DNA of 64,000 nucleotides. Source: Caballeronia telluris (GTDB lineage Bacteria; Pseudomonadota; Gammaproteobacteria; Burkholderiales; Burkholderiaceae). The notes beneath the pieces are model-generated. The model did not search any database. It saw nothing but the letters and a program-made list of their open reading frames with translations, and was not told the origin of the DNA. The DNA is taken from NCBI RefSeq assembly GCF_001544495.1, contig NZ_FCNZ02000018.1, positions 1 through 64,000 on the forward strand. The letters run 5' to 3'. A program made the translations under genes and the position numbers. Positions 8,229-17,963 of this stretch are shown here, one piece after another; position 1 is the stretch's first letter; each line of letters begins with the position of its first letter.

Positions 8229-10594
8229 TGCGTGTGCTCCGTTGCCGGGGCGGACTGCGGTGGCCGTGGAGGCGACGGCGGCAGCGGGGTGACGGGTTGA
8301 GCGGCTCGCACAGGCGAGGGCTCATCGGTTGCCGCAGCCGTCTGTACCTTCTTGCTGGCCGGGTTCAGCGCGGCGAGCACTTTTTCCTTCGGACCATCGG
8401 CGACGATCTTCCCGCTATCGACGACGACGATCCGGTCCACCAGCGCCAGCAGCGACGGCCGATGCGTGACCACGACGAGCGTCTGCCCGACGGTTGCCTT
8501 CGCCAGGTCGGCGATGAACGCGGCTTCGGTCTGCGTGTCCATCGCGCTCGTCGGTTCGTCCATGAGAAGCAGCGAGGGCCGCGCGAGCAAGGTCCGCGCG
8601 AGCGCCACGAGTTGGCGCTGTCCGCCGGAGAGCCCGTCACCGTTCTCGCCGATCGGCATGTTGTAGCCCATCGGGCTGCCGGCCGCGATCGCGTCGACGC
8701 CCGTCAGTTGCGCCACGCGCAGCAGTTCATGCACCGACGCATCGGGCCGGCCGATCATCACGTTCTGACGCAGCGAACCGTAGAACAGCCGGCTGTCCTG
8801 CGCGACATAGCCGACGGACGCGCGCCAGTCGGCGGGATCGATTTGCGCGACGTCGATGCCCGCGCTGAACATCTGCCCTTTGGTCGGGCGGTAGAGGTTC
8901 GCCATCACGCGCAGAAGCGACGACTTGCCGCTACCGACGCGCCCGAGAATCGCGATGCGTTCGCCCGCTTCGATTTTCAGGTTGATGTCCTTGAGGAAGT
9001 CCGGCACCGGCATGCCGTTCGGCGACGGATAGTGAAACCCGACGCCCTTCAATTCCAGCGCGCCCGTGATCGCCGGATCGTGCAGGTAATCGACTTTGGG
9101 ATCGCGTTCGGAAGGTCTTTCCACCAGTTTGTTGAGCGAGTCGAGCGCGGCTTTCGCCTGCTGGAAGCGCACGGCGAGCCCCGCCACCTGGCCGAGCGGC
9201 GCGAGCGCACGCCCGCCGAGAATCACCGAACCGATCAGCGAACCCTGCGTGAGCTTGCCATCGGCGATCAAATACACGCCCGTCACGACGAGCAGCACGG
9301 TTTCGAACTGCGTCATCCAGCTCACGAAGTTGATCGCGAGCGTGGAAAGGCGTTTCGACTTCATCGACGTCGCCGATGCGAGCGCGCTGAACTGCTCCCA
9401 GCGCTCCTGCATGTAGCGTTCCCCGCTCGTCGCCTTGAGCGTCTCGATGCCTTCCACCGCCTCGATCAAAAGACCCTGCTTCAGCGACGATTCGCGCAAG
9501 TTCTCCTTCATCGTCTTCGCAAGCGGCCACTGGATGGCAATACTTACGCCGACAATGATTGGAATAAGAATCAGTGGGACGAATCCGAGCACGCCGCCGA
9601 TCATGAAGATCACCGCAACGAAGAGCAGCGTGAACGGCAAGTCGGAGATGGTGGCGAGCGTCGCCGAGGCCACGAAATCGCGCACCGATTCGAATTCGCG
9701 CAACTGATTCGCGAAGGAACCCGCCGAGGCCGGCTTGTGCTCCATGCGGATCGCCATGGCCTTGCGAAACAGCAGTGCGCCCATCACGAGATCGGCCTTC
9801 TTGCCGGCGACGTCGAGCACGTGCGCGCGGACGTTGCGCGCGATGAATTCGAACAGCATCGCGATCGACACGCCGATCGCGAGCGACCAGAGCGTCACGA
9901 ATGCATGATTCGGCACCACGCGGTCGTAGACGTTCATCGTGAAGAACGTGCCGGCGAGCGCGAGCACGTTGATGATGAGCGCGCCGAGCGCGGCGCTCCA
10001 GTAATAGCGTCGATAACGCCAGAGCGTCGAGAGCAGCCAGTGGCCGTTGCTGTCGGTGGCGGGCGCGCCAGCGCGGGCGTCGACCTTGGCAAGCGGCTTC
10101 ACGAGCATCGCGAAACCGGCGTAGAACTCCTTGACCTTCGATACGCCCATCTTGACGACCTGCGGCCCGACTTCGGGCAGGATCACCAGATAGGCCGTCT
10201 CGTATTCGTCGTCCTTCTTGTCCTTCTGGTCGGCGGGGCTCTTCTGCACCTTGACCTTGTCCGGCGCGGTGCCGAGCAGAATGCAGCCGCCGTGGTCCTT
10301 GCGAAAGAGGATCACCGGAAGAAGCATCGGCGAGATTTCGTGCACGAATCGCTCGACCACGCCCGCCGCGAATCCGGCCTGCTCCATCGCGATCTGCGCC
10401 TGCTTCGGCGACATGAAGCGGCCGGCGGGCAGACCCGCGACCAGAGCGGCCTCGCTGACCGGCTTGCCGTGGTGAGCCGTCATCCAGATGAGGCTCTTGA
10501 GCAAGGTATCGTCGACTTTCCTGGCAGGCGCGAGCGCCTGTTCGTTCAAAGCCGGTTGGACGGACGCGTCGGCGTCTGGGGCATCGTTTTTCAT
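8225..10594 (-). CDS. type I secretion ABC exporter (LapB/RtxB-like)
   Basis: This inner-membrane ATPase/permease drives export of a large C-terminally signalled protein. The first 140 or so residues form a C39-like domain. The usual catalytic Cys is not seen (the region reads GRFMSPKQAQIAMEQAG), so this is a peptidase-dead, substrate-binding version as in LapB and HlyB. A six-helix transmembrane domain spans about 190-480. The nucleotide-binding domain has Walker A GRVGSGKS near 550, signature LSGGQRQ near 650, Walker B LLLMDEPTS near 676 and the H-loop THRPS near 706. The gene is first in a tight operon with the adaptor and channel. No RTX or LapA-like substrate is in the window. Confidence 0.92.
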   Translation of the reverse strand: MKNDAPDADASVQPALNEQALAPARKVDDTLLKSLIWMTAHHGKPVSEAALVAGLPAGRFMSPKQAQIAMEQAGFAAGVVERFVHEISPMLLPVILFRKDHGGCILLGTAPDKVKVQKSPADQKDKKDDEYETAYLVILPEVGPQVVKMGVSKVKEFYAGFAMLVKPLAKVDARAGAPATDSNGHWLLSTLWRYRRYYWSAALGALIINVLALAGTFFTMNVYDRVVPNHAFVTLWSLAIGVSIAMLFEFIARNVRAHVLDVAGKKADLVMGALLFRKAMAIRMEHKPASAGSFANQLREFESVRDFVASATLATISDLPFTLLFVAVIFMIGGVLGFVPLILIPIIVGVSIAIQWPLAKTMKENLRESSLKQGLLIEAVEGIETLKATSGERYMQERWEQFSALASATSMKSKRLSTLAINFVSWMTQFETVLLVVTGVYLIADGKLTQGSLIGSVILGGRALAPLGQVAGLAVRFQQAKAALDSLNKLVERPSERDPKVDYLHDPAITGALELKGVGFHYPSPNGMPVPDFLKDINLKIEAGERIAILGRVGSGKSSLLRVMANLYRPTKGQMFSAGIDVAQIDPADWRASVGYVAQDSRLFYGSLRQNVMIGRPDASVHELLRVAQLTGVDAIAAGSPMGYNMPIGENGDGLSGGQRQLVALARTLLARPSLLLMDEPTSAMDTQTEAAFIADLAKATVGQTLVVVTHRPSLLALVDRIVVVDSGKIVADGPKEKVLAALNPASKKVQTAAATDEPSPVRAAQPVTPLPPSPPRPPQSAPATEHTQ

Positions 10595-11138
10595 GACGTG
10601 TTGCTACGCGGTTGTGCACGTCGGCCGGGGTGATGCCACGGTCTGCGTGCGGTGGGTGCGTCGATCGAAAACGGACATACCGATTGCTGTGTTATCCGAA
10701 TCGTTTGTCTTTAAGTTCGATTGCTTTCGCATCTTCCTCATTCTCGCGACGACGGGTCACAAGTAGGCAGCGAATTATCCGCAGCGCCTGGTCGATGACG
10801 TATAAGAAGCCTCTTAATCGCGATTAATCGGGTTATCGAAGTACTTTTATTTGACGACTTATGCCAATTTCAAACAAAAGTTATCTTTTCGACCTCCCGA
10901 ATAATGCGGGGTCGCGTATCAAAAATTTTTTGTGCTGGGTTCGAGCGGGAAGCCAGTCGGACTTCGCAGCCAGGATCTGCTCCGGTGCGCGACGGGATTG
11001 TCCACGTTTGGCATCGGATGACTATGAGGTTCGTCCGATTTTTGAATCGCGTTGCGCGATCCGCCACACAGGGAGTTGGATAGAAGCGTGCTGGACGGCG
11101 GGCCGCGCGATTCGCGCCGCCCGCCGTCGATGAACCGC
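10595..11138. other. 544-base gap between the secretion operon and hemJ
   Basis: No gene is supported here. The part nearest the exporter should hold its promoter. A palindromic patch at about 10800-10830 contains TAAGA and TCTTA arms and the palindrome CGATTAATCG, possibly a regulator site. An AT-rich block at about 10840-10925 separates this from hemJ. The strong hairpin at 11094-11128 is listed separately. Confidence 0.4.
11094..11128 (-). terminator. GC-rich hairpin after hemJ, possible terminator without T tract
   Basis: Ten-base perfect arms, GACGGCGGGC and GCCCGCCGTC, enclose a loop that can itself pair (CGCG with CGCG). It begins 11 bases after the hemJ stop on the minus strand. No T run follows on either strand, so a classic intrinsic terminator is not certain. 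Confidence 0.4.
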
Positions 11139-11555
11139 CTAGAAAGGCTTGATGACCACCAGCAGCGTCGCGCCGAGCAGTCCGAGCACCGGCAGTTCGT
11201 TGAACATGCGGTACCACTTGTCCGAGCGCTTGTTCTCGCCGCGCTGGAACGTATGCAGCAGCCGGCCGCAATACGCGTGATAAACGACGAGCAACGCGAC
11301 GATCGCCAGCTTCGCGTGCAGCCAGCCCTGCCCCTGGCCGATGCCGACCATGAGCCACAGCCACAGCCCGCACGCGAGCGCGGGTATCGCGATGAACGTC
11401 ATGAAGCGAAACAGCTTGCGCGCCATCAGCAAGAGCCGCGCGGTGGCGGCCGCGTCGTTCTCCATCGCGAGATTCACGAAGATGCGCGGCAGATAGAACA
11501 GCCCCGCGAACCACGAGGCCACCAGCACGATATGCAGCGATTTGATCCAGAGCAT
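11139..11555 (-). CDS. hemJ: HemJ-type protoporphyrinogen IX oxidase (UPF0093/CopD-like membrane protein)
   Basis: This is a small integral membrane protein, 138 residues, with four predicted helices. It is the family that oxidises protoporphyrinogen IX to protoporphyrin IX in heme synthesis in bacteria lacking HemG and HemY. The invariant His (KSLHIV, residue 8) and Lys (LHAKLAI, residue 82) needed in studied HemJ proteins are both present. The frame is open far upstream into proA, but the ATG at 11555, after the proA stop, gives the normal family length and the usual MLWIKSLHI start. It lies 14 bases downstream of proA and is probably co-transcribed with it. Confidence 0.88.
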   Translation of the reverse strand: MLWIKSLHIVLVASWFAGLFYLPRIFVNLAMENDAAATARLLLMARKLFRFMTFIAIPALACGLWLWLMVGIGQGQGWLHAKLAIVALLVVYHAYCGRLLHTFQRGENKRSDKWYRMFNELPVLGLLGATLLVVIKPF

Positions 11556-11569
11556 CGGTGCGCGCCTTC

Positions 11570-12841
11570 TTATTGGCGCACTTCGCCGTGGCCGAGGACC
11601 ACGTACTTGAGCGATGTCAGTCCTTCGAGGCCCACCGGTCCGCGCGCGTGCAGCTTGTCGTTCGAAATGCCGATTTCGGCGCCGAGACCGAACTCGAAGC
11701 CGTCGGCGAAACGGGTCGATGCGTTCACCATCACGCTCGCCGAATCTACTTCGCGCAGGAAGCGCATCGCGCGGTCGTGGTCTTCGGTGAGAATCGCGTC
11801 GGTGTGATGCGAGCCGTATTCGTTGATGTGGTCGATGGCTTCGTCGAGATGGCCAACGATCTTCACCGCCAGCACCGGCGCGAGATATTCGGTGCGCCAG
11901 TCTTCCTCCGTCGCATCGACGAGACCGCCGATCTTCGCCGCTTCCAGCACGGCGCGCGCGCCCGGATCGACGCGCAGTTCGACTTCCTTCGCCTGGAACA
12001 TGCGCGCGAGCGCGGGCAGCGCCTCGTTCGCGATGCCGCGCGCGACAAGCAGCGTCTCCATCGTGTTGCAGGTGCCGTAGCGATGCGTCTTCGCGTTCTC
12101 GCAGACGGCGAGCGTTTTCGCGAGATCGGCGCGGTCGTCGACATAGACGTGGCAGATGCCGTCGAGATGCTTGATCATCGGCACGCGCGACTCTTCCATC
12201 AGCCGCGCGATCAGGCTCTTGCCGCCGCGCGGCACGATCACGTCGACGTAATCGGTCATCGTGATGAGCTTGCCGACCGCCGCGCGATCCGCCGTCTCGA
12301 CGACCTGCACGGCGTCCTGCGGCAATCCGGCGGCCGCGAGGCCCTCGCCGATCAGTTTCGCGAGCGCGGTGTTGCATTCGAGCGCCTCGGAGCCGCCGCG
12401 CAGGATCGCCGCGTTGCCGGACTTCAGGCACAGCGCGGCGGCGTCGATGGTCACGTTCGGCCGCGATTCGTAGATGATGCCGATCACGCCGAGCGGCACG
12501 CGCATCTGGCCGACCTGAATGCCCGTCGGGCGGAACTTGAGGCCGCTGATCTCGCCGATCGGGTCCGCGAGCGACGCCACCTGACGCAGCCCTTCGACCA
12601 TCGTGTCGAGCGCACGGTCGGAAAGCGTGAGGCGGTCGATGAACGCGGCGTCGTGGCCCTTGTCGCGCGCGCGGGCCAGATCGCGGGCGTTCGCTTCTTT
12701 CAGCGCGGCGCGTTCGCGTTCGATCGCCTTCGCGACCGCTTCGAGCGCCGCATTGCGCGCGGATGTCGTGGCGCGCGCCATCGCGCGGGACGCGGCGCGC
12801 GCGCGGCGGCCGAGGTCGGTCATGTATTCGTCGATGTTCAT
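11570..12841 (-). CDS. proA: gamma-glutamyl phosphate reductase
   Basis: It catalyses the second step of proline synthesis, NADPH reduction of gamma-glutamyl phosphate to glutamate semialdehyde. It has 423 residues, the usual length. The catalytic Cys is Cys258 in GTCNTMETLL, and the ESRPNVTIDA and SEALECNTAL segments are typical of the family. A TAGAAT -10-like hexamer on the minus strand at 12951-12956 is a possible promoter about 110 bases upstream. hemJ follows closely. proB is not in the window. Confidence 0.95.
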   Translation of the reverse strand: MNIDEYMTDLGRRARAASRAMARATTSARNAALEAVAKAIERERAALKEANARDLARARDKGHDAAFIDRLTLSDRALDTMVEGLRQVASLADPIGEISGLKFRPTGIQVGQMRVPLGVIGIIYESRPNVTIDAAALCLKSGNAAILRGGSEALECNTALAKLIGEGLAAAGLPQDAVQVVETADRAAVGKLITMTDYVDVIVPRGGKSLIARLMEESRVPMIKHLDGICHVYVDDRADLAKTLAVCENAKTHRYGTCNTMETLLVARGIANEALPALARMFQAKEVELRVDPGARAVLEAAKIGGLVDATEEDWRTEYLAPVLAVKIVGHLDEAIDHINEYGSHHTDAILTEDHDRAMRFLREVDSASVMVNASTRFADGFEFGLGAEIGISNDKLHARGPVGLEGLTSLKYVVLGHGEVRQ

Positions 12842-12968
12842 CGTGGTCTCTTGCAGTGCTCCCGCTGGCTCGAAGGCGACGCGGCCTGCGCGTTCCAGTG
12901 CAACGGGAACCGAATGCGTCCGCGGAAAACGGGACGCCCAATAACCTGATTCTAAGCCGATGCGCGTT

Positions 12969-14054
12969 TCAGCGACGAGGTCGGCCGGGCGCGGGCGTCG
13001 GGTTTCCCGAATGCGCGACCGTCATCGCGAGTTCGAACATGCCGTCCCACGGATTCGGCGGCGGCTCGCTGCCGCGCTTGCCGGTGCTGCCGGACAGGCC
13101 TTTGACCTGGCGGTCGAGCTGCGCCGCGAGCGCGAGCGCCTTTTCCAGCGCGCTTTCCGTCACCCGCGAAAGCGCCGGTCCGATCAGCCGTTCGCGCGGA
13201 CCCCACACGCGGTTTTCGCGCAGGAGCGTGGCGAGCGGCTTGCCCGCCGCGACGCCGCGCTTGATGCGCAACAGCGTGCGCACTTCCTCGACGAGCGCCC
13301 ACAGCACCAGCACGGCCGCTTCGCCCTCGCCCTTCAGACCGTCGAGCATGCGCGCGAGACGGCCGACGTCGCCCGTCAGCATCGCCTCGTTCAGCTTGAA
13401 GACGTCGTAGCGCGCGACGTTGAGCACGGCATCGTGAATCTGCTCGAAGGTCAGCACGCCCTCGGGATAGAGCAGCCCGAGCTTCTGGATTTCCTGATGC
13501 GCCGCGAGCAGATTGCCCTCCACCCGTTCCGCGATGAACGTCAGCGCGCGCCGCCCTTCCTCGCCAGGCGCGACGCGCTGTCCCTGCTGCGAGAGGCGCT
13601 GGTTGACCCACATCGGCAGTTGGGCGCGCTCGACCGGATCGATCTTCAGCGCGACGCCCGTGCCGCTGATCGCGGTGAACCACGCGGCCTTCTGCGTCGC
13701 GGAGTCGAGGCGCGGCAGCGTGATCAACGTGAGGACGTCGGGGTTGTCGGCGGCGGCGATGGCCTTGAGCGCTTCCGCGCCTTCCTTGCCGGGCTTGCCA
13801 GTGGGAATGCGCAACTCGACCAGTTGACGGTCGCCGAACAGCGACATCGACTGACTCGCGCCCAGGAGGCTGCTCCAGTCGAAATAGCGCTCGACCGTGA
13901 ACACCGAGCGATCGGTGAACCCGCCCGCGCGCGCGGCCGCGCGGATGCGGTCGCACGCTTCCTGCGCGAGCAGGTGCTCGTCGCCGTAGACGACGTACAG
14001 GCCCTTGAGACCCTTGGCGAGATGCGCATCGAGCGCGTCGAGTTTGATTTGCAT
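12969..14054 (-). CDS. holA: DNA polymerase III delta subunit
   Basis: This is the clamp-loader subunit that opens the beta sliding clamp. It has 361 residues, with the N-terminal YVVYGDEHLLAQEA segment of the AAA+-like fold and a C-terminal helical collar domain (LWALVEEVRTLLRIKRG). The last 40 residues are a basic, Pro/Gly-rich tail (STGKRGSEPPPNPWDGMF), common in Burkholderiaceae. It lies 16 bases after lptE, in the conserved leuS-lptE-holA order. Confidence 0.93.
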   Translation of the reverse strand: MQIKLDALDAHLAKGLKGLYVVYGDEHLLAQEACDRIRAAARAGGFTDRSVFTVERYFDWSSLLGASQSMSLFGDRQLVELRIPTGKPGKEGAEALKAIAAADNPDVLTLITLPRLDSATQKAAWFTAISGTGVALKIDPVERAQLPMWVNQRLSQQGQRVAPGEEGRRALTFIAERVEGNLLAAHQEIQKLGLLYPEGVLTFEQIHDAVLNVARYDVFKLNEAMLTGDVGRLARMLDGLKGEGEAAVLVLWALVEEVRTLLRIKRGVAAGKPLATLLRENRVWGPRERLIGPALSRVTESALEKALALAAQLDRQVKGLSGSTGKRGSEPPPNPWDGMFELAMTVAHSGNPTPAPGRPRR

Positions 14055-14070
14055 GCCAGGCGCGCTTCGC

Positions 14071-14700
14071 TCAGAGCGGCGGCGTCGGCAGCGGCGCGCG
14101 CGGTGCGATGCCAGGCAACTGCTCGCTCGGCGCGGGATGCAGCGAACGCACGACGGCGAGCCGGCGCGTCAACTGATCGACCGCGTCGTTCTGCATGTCG
14201 CGATAGAGCAGATCCGCTTCCTGCTGTTTCGCGAGCGCGTATTGCGTGCTGTAGGTCATCGCCCGGTTGAGCGCGATCACGCTCGGCGGAATCAGCACGG
14301 TGCCGTCCGCGCCGGTCAACGAATAGTTGAGCGAATACACCAGCTCGTATTCCTGCACGACGCCCTGCGAATTCAGGCTCAGCGTGCGCTGCCCGCGTCC
14401 CTCGCCGAGCGACAGGATCGCCTCCGGCTTTTCCGACGGCCTGACGACCACGGTGTCGCTGCCGCCCTGCACCATGCGTTCGAGGCGCGCGACCATCTGC
14501 GGCGCGCCGCCGCTGATCGCGAGGCGCTTGAAGACGTAGTCCTGCTGCCCGCGCAACTGGAAGCCGCACGCGGACAACGCGAGCGCGCCGCCCACGAGCG
14601 ACAGGAACGCGCGCCTGCTGACACCGGACTGCGCGTGCGTCCCGGACAAACGATCGCACGCCTTCCCTTCGACGACTTTCCGGCTCACATACACTCCCAT
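14071..14700 (-). CDS. lptE: LPS-assembly lipoprotein LptE
   Basis: LptE plugs and helps fold the LptD beta-barrel that inserts lipopolysaccharide into the outer leaflet. An RR motif and hydrophobic signal (RRAFLSLVGGALALSAC) end in the lipobox LSAC; the Cys at about residue 45 would be lipidated. The mature part starts CGFQLRGQ, the family hallmark. The first 27 residues before the signal are unusually long: the true start may be a GTG four codons in, preceded by GGGAG, or further downstream. It lies 15 bases after leuS. Confidence 0.88.
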   Translation of the reverse strand: MGVYVSRKVVEGKACDRLSGTHAQSGVSRRAFLSLVGGALALSACGFQLRGQQDYVFKRLAISGGAPQMVARLERMVQGGSDTVVVRPSEKPEAILSLGEGRGQRTLSLNSQGVVQEYELVYSLNYSLTGADGTVLIPPSVIALNRAMTYSTQYALAKQQEADLLYRDMQNDAVDQLTRRLAVVRSLHPAPSEQLPGIAPRAPLPTPPL

Positions 14701-14715
14701 GTTTTTCGTTGCGGC

Positions 14716-17310
14716 TCAGACGACCACGTTGACGAGGCGCCCCGGCACCACGACGACCTTCTTCGGCGCGCGGCCTTCCGAGAACTTCGCGAACATTTCG
14801 TGCTCGACGGCCGCCTTTTCGATGGCTTCGCGCGGCGCGTCCTTCGCGACCGTGAGCGAACCGCGGACCTTGCCGTTCACCTGCAGCACGAGTTCGATTT
14901 CGGCCTGTTCGAGCGCGGCTTCGTCGACTTTCGGCCAGGGCGCGTCGAGCAGACCGCCGAATTCCCTGGCGTAACCGAGTTCCGACCACAACTGGAACGT
15001 GAGGTGCGGCACGACCGGATACAACACGCGCAAGAGCACGCCGAACGCCTCGTTGAGCACGCCCGCGCTCGCGCCCTTCGCGCCTTCGACGGCGTTCAGC
15101 ATCTTCATCGCCGCCGACACGACCGTGTTGTATTGCAACCGGCCGTAGTCGAAGTCGGCCTGCTTGAGCACGCTGTAGATTTCGCGGCGCAACGCGCGCT
15201 CGGCGTCGGTGAGCTCCGACGCATCGAGCTTGGCGTGCTGCCTGAGCGCATCCGCCTGCGCGTGCGCGTATTGCCACACGCGACGCAGGAAGCGGCTCGC
15301 GCCCTCGACGCCCGTGCCCGACCATTCGAGCGACTGCTCCGGCGGCGCGGCGAACATCACGAAGAGACGCGCGGTATCGGCGCCGTATTGATCGATCAGC
15401 GTTTGCGGATCGACACCGTTGTTCTTCGACTTCGACATCTTCTCGACGCCGCCGAGCACGACCGGCTGGCCGTCCGCGATCAGCACGGCGCCGGTCGGCC
15501 GGCCCTTGTCGTCGTGCGAGACTGTGACGTCGAGCGGGTTGTACCAGGTCTTCTTGCCCGCCGCGTCTTCGCGATAGTACGTTTCGTTCAGCACCATGCC
15601 TTGCGTGAGCAGGTTTTTCGCGGGTTCGCCGAACTTGACGAGGCCCATGTCGCGCATGACCTTGGTCCAGAAACGCGAATACAAGAGGTGAAGAATCGCG
15701 TGCTCGATCCCGCCGATGTACTGGTCCATCGGCATCCAGTAATCGGTGCGCTCGTCGACCATCGACGTCGCGTCGGGCGCGGCGTAGCGCGAGAAGTACC
15801 ACGACGAATCGACGAAGGTGTCCATCGTGTCGGTTTCGCGCTTCGCCGCCGCGCCGCACTTGGGGCACGCGCAGTTCACGAACGCTTCGGACTTCGCGAG
15901 CGGATTGCCCGTGCCGTCCGGCACGAGGTCTTCCGGCAGCACAACGGGCAGGTCCTTCTCCGGCACCGGCACGTCGCCGCAGCTCGGGCAATGGATGATC
16001 GGGATCGGCGTGCCCCAGTAGCGCTGGCGCGAAATGCCCCAGTCGCGCAGACGCCACGTCACCTGCTTGTCGCCGAAACCGGCCGACTTCAGGTCCGCGG
16101 CGATCGCGTCGATGGCTTCTTCCGACGTGAGGCCGTCGTACTTGCCGCTATTCACGAGACGGCCGCCGGTCTTGTCGGCGTACCACTCTTGCCACGCGTC
16201 GGTCGAGTACTCCTTGCCTTCCATCGCGACAACCTGCTTGATCGGCAGGCCGTATTTCTTCGCGAAAGCGAAGTCGCGTTCGTCGTGCGCCGGCACGCCC
16301 ATCACCGCGCCTTCGCCGTAGCTCATCAACACGTAGTTGCCGATCCACACTTCGATCTTTTGCTGCGTCAGCGGATGCGTGACGAAAAAGCCGGTCGCCA
16401 TGCCCTTCTTTTCCATCGTCGCCATGTCGGCTTCGGCGACGCCGCCGCGCTTGCATTCGTCGATGAACGGTTGCAACGCGGGATTGTCGCGCGCGAGACG
16501 CGTGGCGAGCGGATGCTCGGCGGCGATCGCGGCGAAGGTGACGCCCATGATCGTGTCGGCGCGCGTGGTGAACACGCGCAGGAGCTTCGCTTCGCCGTCG
16601 ATTTCATACGGGAAGCCGAAGTTCACGCCGTAGCTCTTGCCGATCCAGTTCTGCTGCATCACCTTCACGCGCTCGGGCCAGCCGAGGCCTTCGAGGTCGT
16701 CGAGCAGTTGATCCGCGTAATCGGTGATGCGCATGTAGTACATCGGGATTTCGCGCTTTTCGACGAGCGCGCCCGAGCGCCAGCCGCGCCCGTCGATGAC
16801 CTGCTCGTTCGCGAGCACGGTCTGGTCGACCGGGTCCCAGTTCACCGTGCCGGTTTTCTTGTACGCGATGCCCTTTTCCAGCATCTTCAGGAACAGCCAC
16901 TGGTTCCACTTGTAGTAATCGGGCGAACAGGTGGCGATTTCGCGCGACCAGTCGATCGCGAGGCCCATCGACTGCATCTGCTTTTTCATGTACGCGATGT
17001 TGTCGTACGTCCACTTGGCGGGCGGCACGCCGTTCGCCATCGCGGCGTTCTCGGCGGGCATGCCGAACGCGTCCCAGCCCATCGGCATCAGCGTGTTGTG
17101 ACCGTTCATCCGCAGATAGCGGTACATCACGTCGTTGATCGTGTAATTGCGCACGTGGCCCATGTGCAGCTTGCCCGACGGATACGGCAGCATCGAGACG
17201 CAGTAGAACTTGGGCTTGGTCGTGGATTCAGTCGACCGGTAGACGTCCTTCGCGCGCCAGTCGCTTTGTGCGGCGGATTCGACGTCGGCGGGTACGTATT
17301 TATCGTGCAT
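14716..17310 (-). CDS. leuS: leucyl-tRNA synthetase
   Basis: It charges tRNA-Leu with leucine and edits mischarged tRNA. It has 864 residues. The class I HIGH signature appears as HMGH at 49-52 (LPYPSGKLHMGH), and KMSKS appears near 623. The zinc-binding insertion (HCPSCGD, then CACPKCG) and the CP1 editing domain lie between them. It is first in the leuS-lptE-holA run. Confidence 0.97.
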   Translation of the reverse strand: MHDKYVPADVESAAQSDWRAKDVYRSTESTTKPKFYCVSMLPYPSGKLHMGHVRNYTINDVMYRYLRMNGHNTLMPMGWDAFGMPAENAAMANGVPPAKWTYDNIAYMKKQMQSMGLAIDWSREIATCSPDYYKWNQWLFLKMLEKGIAYKKTGTVNWDPVDQTVLANEQVIDGRGWRSGALVEKREIPMYYMRITDYADQLLDDLEGLGWPERVKVMQQNWIGKSYGVNFGFPYEIDGEAKLLRVFTTRADTIMGVTFAAIAAEHPLATRLARDNPALQPFIDECKRGGVAEADMATMEKKGMATGFFVTHPLTQQKIEVWIGNYVLMSYGEGAVMGVPAHDERDFAFAKKYGLPIKQVVAMEGKEYSTDAWQEWYADKTGGRLVNSGKYDGLTSEEAIDAIAADLKSAGFGDKQVTWRLRDWGISRQRYWGTPIPIIHCPSCGDVPVPEKDLPVVLPEDLVPDGTGNPLAKSEAFVNCACPKCGAAAKRETDTMDTFVDSSWYFSRYAAPDATSMVDERTDYWMPMDQYIGGIEHAILHLLYSRFWTKVMRDMGLVKFGEPAKNLLTQGMVLNETYYREDAAGKKTWYNPLDVTVSHDDKGRPTGAVLIADGQPVVLGGVEKMSKSKNNGVDPQTLIDQYGADTARLFVMFAAPPEQSLEWSGTGVEGASRFLRRVWQYAHAQADALRQHAKLDASELTDAERALRREIYSVLKQADFDYGRLQYNTVVSAAMKMLNAVEGAKGASAGVLNEAFGVLLRVLYPVVPHLTFQLWSELGYAREFGGLLDAPWPKVDEAALEQAEIELVLQVNGKVRGSLTVAKDAPREAIEKAAVEHEMFAKFSEGRAPKKVVVVPGRLVNVVV

Positions 17311-17529
17311 GGTGTGGTTGGCTGTTCGGCTGATGCTGGAATCTGGCCCGGCCCCGCTCGCTGTGGCGCGTGACAGGGGAATCGGCTTGTTGGCTTGAGT
17401 CTACGGTCGTGACGGACGCGCCGATCAGGCAAAGGGCGATTATACCGTTCGGCGACGCGCCCTTGGCGGCGGGCCCGGCGGCCCGGCCGGCGCGGTTTGA
17501 CGGGCCTTCGGGGGCCGCCCGCGCTTCAT

Positions 17530-17958
17530 TTAGCGAGCCGGCGTGCCCTTCGGCTGCGTGACGAAGCCGATCTTGTCGAGCCCCGCCTGCTGCGCGGCGC
17601 CCATCACCTGCGCGATGACGTCGTAGCGCGTTGCCGCCGACGCCCGCAGATGGATCGCAGGCGGCGTCGCGCGCTTGCCTTCGGTCGCGAAGCGCGTGCG
17701 CATCTGGTCGAGCGTCACCGGCTGGTCGTTCCAGTAGAGCTTGCCGGCATCGTCGATGGAAAGGGTGATGGTGTCCGGTGTCTCGCGCACCGCTTGCGAC
17801 GAGACCTTCGGCAGTTCGAGCCGGATCGCGTGCGTGAAAAGCGGCGCCGTGATGATGAAGATCACGAGCAGAACGAGCATGACGTCGATGAGCGGCGTCA
17901 TGTTGATGTCGGCCATCGGCGAGCCGTTCGGTTTTTTTTCGAGTCCGCCGAAGGCCAT
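17530..17958 (-). CDS. exbD: ExbD/TolR-family biopolymer transport protein
   Basis: It is one half of a proton-driven energiser that powers outer-membrane transport. It has 142 residues: a short cytoplasmic start, one membrane helix at about residues 22-42 carrying the essential Asp (TPLIDVMLVLLV), then a periplasmic domain. The frame stays open well upstream through exbB, but the ATG at 17958 begins the usual MAFGG..MADINMTP start and lies 5 bases after exbB. TolR is the alternative; with no tolA, tolB or pal nearby, ExbD is preferred. tonB is not in the window. Confidence 0.88.
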   Translation of the reverse strand: MAFGGLEKKPNGSPMADINMTPLIDVMLVLLVIFIITAPLFTHAIRLELPKVSSQAVRETPDTITLSIDDAGKLYWNDQPVTLDQMRTRFATEGKRATPPAIHLRASAATRYDVIAQVMGAAQQAGLDKIGFVTQPKGTPAR

Positions 17959-17963
17959 CGCCG

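Noticed and set aside
11139..12941. 600-codon minus-strand frame covering hemJ and proA
   Set aside because: Only its last 138 codons (HemJ) are real; the rest is an alternate frame of proA.
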